Below are positions 57,004-64,000 of a stretch of 64,000 bases of DNA, piece after piece. This DNA comes from Sodiomyces alkalinus F11 (Eukaryota > Ascomycota > Sordariomycetes > Glomerellales > Plectosphaerellaceae). The translations under genes and the position numbers were made by a program. Each line of letters opens with the position of its first letter. Position 1 is the first letter of the stretch. The stretch is from contig NW_021167090.1 in the NCBI RefSeq assembly GCF_003711515.1, forward strand, positions 751,346 to 815,345, read 5' to 3'. The notes under the pieces were generated by a model. The model was not told where the DNA came from, ran no database searches, and saw only the letters and a list, made by a program, of their open reading frames with translations.

Positions 57004-58965
57004 CTAAACAATGATTCCCCGCTGCGACCACCCCCTGTGTCCCTTCCAAGCATACAAGATCATCAAGCACGCGAGCCAGACCGTGGCAGCCATGGCCCAA
57101 AAAGTGGGCGCATAGCACTGCCGCCCATAGCAGAACACATCGCCGGCCTCCTCTCCGTCGCCCCCACCACCGACGCCGGGGGGAGGATGCCTAGCGCCAG
57201 CCTGGTAAACAGCCGAGTAGACCAACCCCCAAAACGTGGCGCCGAGGGCGGGGAACATGGCGACGATGCCCCAGTTGGTGGCGAAGTTCTCGACGCCCCA
57301 GATGACGGTGATGATGATGGGGGTGAGGCTGAAGACGGCGCCGTAGCCCGCGCCCACGAGCCCGGAGACGATCCAGAAACGCTCGCCGTGGCCCTGGGCG
57401 GCGCCCGCGGCCAGGACCAGCAGGCCGAGGGAGAGGGTGGCGCCGAAGGCCAGGAGGAAGGCGACGCGCGAGATGGAGAGGTTGCGGAAGAAGGGCGGGC
57501 GCGCGGTCACGTGGACTTGCAGGTGGCGCGTGGCGGGCGAGGGGGCGAGCAGGTCGGTTAGTGACCCGGTGAGTAGGCGGGCTGCGGTGCTGGTGAGGGC
57601 GACGATGGAGACGTGGGTGGAGGGTGAAGTGGGCGGGGCCGAATCGGCGGCGGCATCACGGTCGCGGGCCGGCGGGTACAAAGTGCCGATGATGGTGCCG
57701 AGGTTGTTGATGAAGGCTTCGCCGGGGCCGATCAGGAGAAGGAAGCCCAGGGCGAGGAACCACATGGTCCGGTCGGTGAGGAAGCGGCGCGTCTCGGCGT
57801 TGAGCACCCACTCCTTTTTCCGTCGGACGTCGTCTTCGTCGTCGTGGCCATCGTCGTCCTCCTCGTTTGTGCCGCCGCCGCCGCCGCCGCCGCCGTCGTC
57901 ATCGTCGTCTGCGACGCCTTCGACGCCACGGGCGTCTTCCACAGCGCCGTAGCCTTGACGTCCCGCCAACCTCGCGCCGCCCTCCAGAAGCGCGCTGCGA
58001 TCGAGCAGACCGCTCCGCTCCAGTTCCTCCACGGCCTCCTCGATCATGTCCGCCTCGTCGACGACACGCAGGGCGAAACCGCCGAGGACGCCGACGACGA
58101 CGAGCAGCAGGGCGAGGAAGAGGAAGAAGGCGAAGACGTCCAGGTCGCCGGCCTTGCCGTCGGGGAGGCGCTCGTAGAACACGCGGCTGCCGAGCTGGCT
58201 GAGCCACATGCCGCTGAGGCCGAAGGCGGCGATGGGCACGGCGAGGGCGAGGCCGCGGTGTCGCCCCTTGCCGAAGTTCTTCGCGTTGGTGGCCACGGCG
58301 GCGAGGTACATGGCGCAGGTCCCTACGCCGACGCACACGAACGCGAACATCATGATGGGGTAGGTCCAGTCGGTGGCATATGGGGCACCACTCCCACTCC
58401 CACCACCATCGCCGTCCCCGTCACCAATGACAATACGAATAATGCGACCATCGCGGCCGCGGAGGCCTGCTGCGGTTTCGAGGTCGAGCTTGCGGTAGGT
58501 GGTGGCGGCGGTGACGTAGCCCGTGCCGAAGAGGAGGGCGGCGAGGAAGGAGAGGGGCCGGGCGCCGGCGCGGTCGCAGAGGTAGCCGAGGGCGGAGACG
58601 GGGAGGTAAAGGGCGATGGAGGAGGAGATGGCGAGGCCGTTGACCTGCAGCTGGGTATAATGGAGGCGTTCCTGGAAAATGTGGCCGTAGAGGGAGAAGA
58701 CGGTGATGGAGCCGGCGCAGAGGGCGGAGACGACGGAGGCGACGAAGGAGAGGGAGCGGAGGGCGGAGGCGGTGGCGGTGGCGGTGGCGGCCCGACGGGA
58801 GCGATGGGCTCGGTAGTGCTTTGTGCTGGAGGAGCAGGATTCCACGAAGGAGGAATTGGAGGATGTGATGCGAGCTATGGTGGAGGAGGAGGAGTCTTCG
58901 TCTCGGTGGTTTTGAGGGTCGAAGGGACGCGACGACGTCGCGCCGGGAGAGGGCGGTCGGGTCAT
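57004..58965 (-). CDS. mch1: MFS transporter, MCH1-like (nodulin-like) carrier
   Basis: Intronless, 653 aa. The Ser/Thr-rich N-terminus (about 75 residues) precedes the first helix. The MCH1 layout is visible: SAGSITVFSLYGHIFQE-type helix 1 (here VVSALCAGSITVFSLYGHIF), QLQVNGLAISSSIALYLPVSALGYLCDRAG, and the second half with MWFLALGFLLLIGPGEAFINNLGTIIGTLYP. The large central loop (about residues 290-400) is acidic with a Gly run from a (CCG)n repeat (about 57870-57893). In yeast MCH1 lies in the vacuolar membrane and does not carry monocarboxylates despite its name; location and substrate here are inferred. Other open frames on the opposite strand are shadows of the GC-rich code. Confidence 0.85.
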   Translation of the reverse strand: MTRPPSPGATSSRPFDPQNHRDEDSSSSTIARITSSNSSFVESCSSSTKHYRAHRSRRAATATATASALRSLSFVASVVSALCAGSITVFSLYGHIFQERLHYTQLQVNGLAISSSIALYLPVSALGYLCDRAGARPLSFLAALLFGTGYVTAATTYRKLDLETAAGLRGRDGRIIRIVIGDGDGDGGGSGSGAPYATDWTYPIMMFAFVCVGVGTCAMYLAAVATNAKNFGKGRHRGLALAVPIAAFGLSGMWLSQLGSRVFYERLPDGKAGDLDVFAFFLFLALLLVVVGVLGGFALRVVDEADMIEEAVEELERSGLLDRSALLEGGARLAGRQGYGAVEDARGVEGVADDDDDGGGGGGGGTNEEDDDGHDDEDDVRRKKEWVLNAETRRFLTDRTMWFLALGFLLLIGPGEAFINNLGTIIGTLYPPARDRDAAADSAPPTSPSTHVSIVALTSTAARLLTGSLTDLLAPSPATRHLQVHVTARPPFFRNLSISRVAFLLAFGATLSLGLLVLAAGAAQGHGERFWIVSGLVGAGYGAVFSLTPIIITVIWGVENFATNWGIVAMFPALGATFWGLVYSAVYQAGARHPPPGVGGGGDGEEAGDVFCYGRQCYAPTFWAMAATVWLACLMILYAWKGHRGWSQRGIIV

Positions 58966-60521
58966 GATGGGCGGGCGGCTGCAATGGTGGCCTGTTTTTC
59001 GGACGGCGACTGGATACTTGGGGAGAATTTACTGTGTATTCAACTCATGGTTTTCGGGGGGAAGAGACGCGGTCTTCGGAAGATGGGAGGTTGGGAGGTA
59101 GACAAGATCATCACGACACAAGGCGAGGGAGACCAAAGGCACGGGAGCCTGGCGTTGGGGGGAGTCACAGGGGCTTGCGGCGGTTGCGTCAACGAGTCCT
59201 AAAATTAGTCATCCTAGCGTAGTAGGTACCTTACGTTGTACAGCGTATCTACGTGGGTACGGTACCTGCCTTATCTGCCAATGAAAGTACCATGTCTTGA
59301 TAGGCAGGTCGGCACAGTACAAACACGGACTTGGACAAGGATCGAATTAGTCAACGCGATTCAAGACGAACATGGAATGAAGACGATGTTTTGAACGGGT
59401 CTTTGCAAAACCTGTTTTTCTCCCGTTTATTTTTGACCTTTTTTTTTGTGTGTGTTTGACACCTCGTTGACACTTTTTTTGTTGCTCTTTCCAACTACAC
59501 GTGTACCTAGTCTCCCGCCACACGGTTGGTTAGCTTCTGTGATCCCGCGCCATTCCCCGGATTCTCTTTACGCGTACTCTGTACTTTTACTGTGGCTGCT
59601 GCGGGGGCCAGTTGGGCCAATGGTGAGCGGTGACTAAAGTCCTCTGTTGACAACCTCGAGGGCAGTGTACACGTAACTTATAAAGCAATTATTACGGATT
59701 ACTACTCCTTACGTACAACGTACTTCGTTACTTCATGTTTGTATAACAGCTGTCGAGCGCCGCTTCATAGGCACCTACCTCCTAGTCATGGGCGCATCGC
59801 TTGCTTTTATGTGCAGGGTGGCATGGAGTCCTCGTCCTATAACTGGGCAACGTGGATTGGAACAGACGCGCCACCACCGGCAACCGAGTAGCGGTCTATA
59901 AGCCATCGTAGTATTCGAAATCAGTATCCCACCACGTGTCCCGCAGAAGGGCCTGGTTGGCAGAATGGAAACCTAATTCTAATCGGATACGGCTGAATTA
60001 TGAATGTCATTGTTAGATTCATTGTCATCGGTATGCCCGCGAAGAACAACGGAACAGCGATCTTTTGCTTCGTATAATCACCATCCGGAATAAGCTTAAC
60101 GGGATGACTTGTCACGTTGGACGGCGTCTCGTTTCTCGTTGTCTTACCGTTACCTCCGTTCCTAGTACAAAGTCATCTCAACTACCGTGGAGTCTTCAAC
60201 GTATTACTACGGTATACACAATGTCAGCTGCCTCTATGATCAGCCACTCGCTTCACTAATTACAACGTACAACGTACAGATGCATCTCTAGCTTCCCATT
60301 GACATGGGGCTGATACTCCGTAACATTCCAGGCACAGCGATTCGTACGAAGCCGTTGCGTGAAACGGGTCACCGCTTAGGTAGTTTACCCCGCATCGCAT
60401 CCACTGCCCGAGTCATGATTCCAGACTTACTTAGCTGTCTTCATTTTTTTCTTTTCATTTGGCCTCCCGCTTCGGGGAATAGTTTTCCTTGGCGCCTGCG
60501 CTGTCGGGAGTCGGCTCCTGT
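58966..60521. other. Intergenic region upstream of the MCH1-like gene
   Basis: No gene. Motifs GTAGGTACCTTACGTTGTAC (59221-59240), TACGTACAACGTAC (about 59711) and ATACTCCGTAAC (about 60316) belong to the scattered palindromic motifs noted for the window. Confidence 0.6.
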
Positions 60522-60600
60522 TACACTCAAAAACGTACTACTACACTAAAAGAGAATCCTCTAATGTGTAGGTACTTCTTAAGGTGTATCTAGTTCAACA
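60522..60600 (+). repeat. Direct repeat, copy 1 (about 79 bp)
   Basis: Starts with ACACTCAAAAACGTACTACT and continues through AAGAGAATCCTCTAATGTGTA to GTTCAACA. Copy 2 at 60812-60887 is nearly identical apart from a 3-base deletion and one substitution. Each copy can form a hairpin around AGAG-AATC-CTCT and is followed by a C-run. Confidence 0.85.
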
Positions 60601-60811
60601 CACCCCCCAGCCTGTATAAGGACGATCTTCGTGCTTAAAGGCTAAGGATACACACTTGCATCGACACGGCTTGTTTCGTATAAGCGGTCTTCTAGGGCAC
60701 TAAAGCTCGTTTAAGGCATCTCCTCGGCTGGGTTTCGAACGGGTGACCTTTGGTAGGTAGCAGCGGAGTTATAGGAATAGACTAGCGTATTCCTCCCGGG
60801 CTCATAACTGC
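60601..60811 (-). other. tRNA-like (SINE-like) stretch between the direct repeats
   Basis: On the minus strand, GTTCGAAAC matches the Pol III B-box consensus GWTCRANNC (about 60735-60743), preceded by AAAGGTC. A GGAATA...TATTCC hairpin with an 8-base loop lies upstream at a D-arm-like distance. The T-stem does not pair properly, so it is not a working tRNA. It could be the head of a tRNA-derived SINE or a decayed tRNA. Confidence 0.35.
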
Positions 60812-60887
60812 TACACTCAAAAACGTACTACTACACTAAAAGAGAATCCTCTAATGTGTAGGTACCTTAAGGTGTATATAGTTCAAC
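60812..60887 (+). repeat. Direct repeat, copy 2 (about 76 bp)
   Basis: Second copy of the sequence at 60522-60600, same orientation, start-to-start distance 290 bp. It is followed by a C12-like run. Confidence 0.85.
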
Positions 60888-61180
60888 AGCTCCCCCCCCC
60901 CTTGGCCGGGGAAGCCTCGCGTGGGGAGAGAAGAAAGTCGGTATAGGCAAGTTTAAAATTGGTCACTTTGCGGTGTGCCTCGGGAGTTGCAACTTGCCGG
61001 CCACCTACTTGCTTCCATGGTTATGCAAGATTGAAGAGCAGAGCAAGGATGGGTTTCTCATTGAACACTAGCAGGGGCGGAAATGAACTATTTCCTTTGT
61101 AAGTATCACGAGGTCTACGGTGAGCTTATGCGAGATTTGGTACCGGGGAGCCGAGGTAGGGAACATTAATCCTTAGAGTT

Positions 61181-61236
61181 ACCTACCTTAAGGTACCTAA
61201 CCTTTAGGACACATAGGTAAGGTACCTAAGGTAGGT
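61181..61236. repeat. Imperfect 22-bp inverted repeat around GGTACC
   Basis: The left arm 61181-61203 and the reverse complement of 61215-61236 agree except for one indel and one mismatch; the loop is 11 bases. Both arms contain CCTTAAGGTACCT-like palindromes. Confidence 0.85.
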
Positions 61237-61419
61237 ACGAAGGACGGAGTAGAAGTCTCACAAAGTACGTTGTAACAAGGGCATCCACCCAAAACAACCC
61301 AAGGCATAAAGTAAGTGTACACTTGCAACGTACGGTGTACCTATATAAGGTTAATAGTACTAGTACGAGCTTAGCAGGTTGCCCTACCGGCAACGCCGCC
61401 AAGCTCGCCCCCCCCCCTT

Positions 61420-61859
61420 TAGGGGGGGGGCTTATTATATAACGTGCCCTATAATAACTAAATAACCGAAAATAACCGAAAATAACCGTAAAACGTCTGC
61501 CTTCTTTTATTTTACTATTATTTACTATTTTCTATGCTATAACGATAGTCTTTAGTAACTCTTTTATTATCGCGATAAAGCATTCCTCTATTTCCGATAC
61601 CACGATTACTCTATTTACGGAATAAAGATCGTAATTAATTAACCGTTATAGCGCTGCTAAGTAATAGTTTTTTTCTATCTATTTAAATATCCCTCCCTCC
61701 TTTCCGGTTTAAGCAGTTATAGCCTCGCTATTATGTAAGTTACGGGTATAAATACACGCCTTAACCCTATAAAAAGCGATAATACTAACCGTAATTCGTA
61801 GTATACTATTACGGCCAAAGAATAGGTCATTAAGAAGGCCAACTGCATAAGGGGAATAA
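61420..61859. repeat. AT-rich, RIP-mutated DNA, left block
   Basis: TpA-rich with few CpA or TpG, while CpG is kept. This is the outcome of C-to-T change at CpA on both strands (repeat-induced point mutation). No coding capacity. It starts just after C-runs at about 61409-61430. Confidence 0.7.
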
Positions 61860-62273
61860 TGTTATTGGAAGGCATGTGTGTACTATATATACAGGTCACG
61901 TGACAGGATAAGGGTTGTTCACTAAGGCAGCCGTGAACCAAGCAGGATATTCACCTGGAGGGAAGTGAACTCGGCCTTGAGTTCACTCGAGCCATCGTGA
62001 ACAGAGGAGGAGAGTTCACCCAGGGGAATATAAACAGCTAGATATATATACTAGAGTGTCCTAGGTCTTGCTTCTACCAGAGAATAAGATAGTATTCAAT
62101 CTAAGTCTTTATTAGGAACCTCCTTAAGTATCACAGTGAAGAGGCAGACTTACCTTACGACTGCCTACGAGAAGTTACGAGAGAACTACGCTCAGCTTAT
62201 AACCTCCTCTTACCTTGTGAACACAAACTCACGATAACCCTGACTAGGGATCCTAGACTTAGTGTCTAGGAAC
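61860..62273 (+). mobile_element. LTR-like island not affected by RIP (candidate solo LTR)
   Basis: Starts TGTTATTGG and ends CTAGGAACA, the TG...CA form of an LTR, length about 414 bp. CpA and TpG are normal here, unlike both flanks. It has a promoter-like layout: six exact GTTCAC/GTGAAC hexamers between 61917 and 62019, including an 8-bp palindrome (61965-61972 with 61979-61986), then TATAAA at 62029-62034. No target-site duplication or second copy is in the window, so the class (solo LTR or the 5' LTR of a RIP-mutated element) is inferred. Confidence 0.45.
62029..62034 (+). promoter_or_regulatory. TATA box of the LTR-like island
   Basis: TATAAA directly after the last GTTCAC motif; it fits the U3/R boundary of an LTR promoter. 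Confidence 0.4.
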
Positions 62274-64000
62274 ACAGGTCGTAATATATACCGCCCGCCC
62301 TATCCGACTCCTTTATCGATTCGCAGGAATCCTAGTCCCCGTCGCCCGATAACTCGACCGCCGCCTCCCGCCTTACCTCGGCCGCTGCCTCCGCCGCCGC
62401 CTCCCGCCCTACCTTACCCGCCGCCTCCGCCGCCGCCTCTATCGCTACCTCGCCTACTACCTCGCCCGCCCGCACGCCTACCCGCCCGCCCGTATATAAT
62501 ACGCCGGCCTCCTCCTTTAGTATACGTGTTTAGTAAAGGATACCTATAAAGGACGGCCGCACGGTTAACCGTAGTAAGGTTCTTAACCTTATATATAATA
62601 GCGGCTATAAAGCTACCGGGGCCCTTAATACTATACGCGTTATTCGGGTAGGTTACTAACTTACCTACTATCTTATTATATACTAACCGATATTATTAAT
62701 ATAGGCTAAACGGGACCTCTTATTATAGGAGGATAAAGACCTTAACCTTAGTCGCCCGGCTAATTAAGAGGCTATTATAATAATAATCATCAGCGACCTC
62801 TAGATAGACTATAAGCACTATAGTAAGAAAGACGGTCCTTTCGCCCGTTATTATATATTCTCGAGAGTTATTAGCGGTAGCTATAATAACTGCTATTTTA
62901 ATTCGGAAGGCCGTAAATATTTATACCGCTCCCCCCCCCCCCCGGCCGATAATAATACTACTGCCACCGCTATTGCCACCACTACTCCCGCTTCTTCTAA
63001 GGGGAAAAAGCGTGTAAATAAGACTATAGGTAAGCTAATAATAATCGTAACGAATACCAACCTATACTAATTAATTAATTTATAATACTATAGGAACCGT
63101 AACGCCTTCTAAGAAGGTAAAGACCTCGACTACGGCTACCGCTCCCGCCCCCCCCCGACTATTATAACTATCGCCGGTACTTCGGGCATAAATACGGCTA
63201 CCGCCACGCCCGCCACGCCTACGCCCGCCACGCCCGCGCCTGCTACACCCGCGCCCCTCGCCCCGCCCGTAATAACCTTTAGTAATATCGAAGTATTAGC
63301 CGTGATACTCCTTACCGGTATAACGACGGCGTAAAAGAAGCAGTTAATCTAGTACTATAAGAATATAATCGCTACCCTAAGCAATAGTATCCCAGCAGAG
63401 AACTAAAACGGGGTTTTTTTTTACTTTACTATTTTATAAAGGGTTTACAGTTATTTTGTTTTTATATTTCCGGTACGACGGGAATAGGTAGTTTACTTCG
63501 TTACTTCGTCTACCCTTAATATAGGCTATATAATAAAGAAACCTGACCGCGTTATCGATTACTAGTTACTATAGCAGACTACTACGACCGTAGAAGTAAC
63601 CGTTAAATAGAATCTATTAAGATCTTTAGGTATACAATATTAGATATACTCCGGCTAACCTACGGCTAAGCCTGCCTACCGCCCTAACCGTTATCGGCCT
63701 ATAATAAAATAAATAGATTCCTAATATCCGTAACCCTTAATATCGTAATATAAAACTAACCGTGAGTAAAGGCGTGCTACCGAAAATCCACGCCGACTAT
63801 ACTAAACGATTACCCTTACGACTTATTAATCGTTATCGCGAAATAAAGCCGTAACGGGAATTAACGGCGCTAGATAATATACGGGTAGTCCTCCTTATTA
63901 GAATCTAAATAGATACGGGGGATAAATACTACCTTATTAGTGTGTATTCCGGATAGCACCTTAACCTCTAGCGTATTATACGCTATCCGTAAAATAACTA
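62274..64000. repeat. AT-rich, RIP-mutated DNA, right block
   Basis: Strong RIP signature to the window end: for example 62641-62760 contains no CpA and no TpG at all, while TpA is very frequent. Low-complexity CCG-rich stretches (62330-62470) survive because CpC and CpG are not RIP targets. All frames are broken by TAA/TAG, so the original repeat cannot be identified. Probably the edge of a heterochromatic AT-rich block. Confidence 0.8.

Noticed and set aside
62262..62549. Proline-rich 95-residue frame in the RIP block
   Set aside because: Generated by CCG/CCT low complexity in RIP-mutated DNA; no signal of coding and no flanking gene.
1..64000. CRISPR array, rRNA genes or prokaryotic operons
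   Set aside because: No regular spacer-repeat pattern; splice introns and gene content are fungal.

Overview
The window looks like a chromosomal segment of a filamentous ascomycete, probably a Sordariomycete. The genes are split by short introns of about 60-135 bp with GT...AG ends and CTAAC-type branch points. Start codons often follow a CAAC or CCACC context, intergenic regions are long, and the gene set is typical of Pezizomycotina (PHO-4-type phosphate permease, PL3 pectate lyase, fungal PLA2 fold, FSH hydrolase, MCH1-like carrier). The right end carries the CpA/TpG-depleted, TpA-rich signature of repeat-induced point mutation (RIP), which is specific to fungi. No rRNA gene, intact tRNA or CRISPR array is visible.

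Left third (1-21 kb): a secreted or ER 2OG-Fe(II) prolyl-4-hydroxylase-like protein; a Golgi-type GT31-like glycosyltransferase with a Cys-rich tail; RFC3 (clamp loader) on the minus strand; a 3.1-kb divergent intergenic region with a MITE-like element and three CACGTG boxes; the Na+/phosphate symporter PHO-4; TRM6/GCD10 (tRNA m1A58 methyltransferase subunit); ARPC3 (Arp2/3 complex) with a 6-nt first exon; a conserved-looking nuclear-type unknown with a 14-nt first exon; and a secreted type-B carboxylesterase/lipase.

Middle (21-47 kb): a GNAT acetyltransferase; a secreted PA/M28/NAALADase-like peptidase facing the urea transporter DUR3 tail to tail; an HSL-type alpha/beta hydrolase; a frameshifted relic of a GH35 beta-galactosidase; an FAD-dependent oxidoreductase fused to a Rieske domain; a small secreted PLA2-fold protein whose catalytic His-Asp pair is replaced by Trp-Gln; a soluble protein resembling six-hairpin glycosidases; an MFS monocarboxylate-type transporter; a PL3 pectate lyase; an extended SDR/epimerase; and a badly frameshifted gene relic.

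Right third (47-64 kb): an FSH-type serine hydrolase; a SYLF-domain (Ysc84-like) protein with a long Gln/Pro-rich N-terminus; a second GT31-like type II membrane protein; and an MCH1-like MFS carrier. The last 5 kb has no genes. It holds a pair of about 78-bp direct repeats flanking a tRNA-like stretch, a 55-bp hairpin, and from about 61.4 kb AT-rich RIP-mutated DNA interrupted by an un-RIPped island of about 415 bp that looks like an LTR.

The genes do not form one pathway or a secondary-metabolite cluster. They are a mix of housekeeping functions (replication, tRNA modification, actin), nutrient uptake (phosphate, urea, monocarboxylates) and secreted hydrolases. The most distinctive items are the active-site-substituted PLA2 homologue, the MITE, the LTR-like island inside RIP-mutated DNA, and short palindromic motifs scattered through intergenic DNA. 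Exon boundaries were placed by eye from splice consensus and reading frame.
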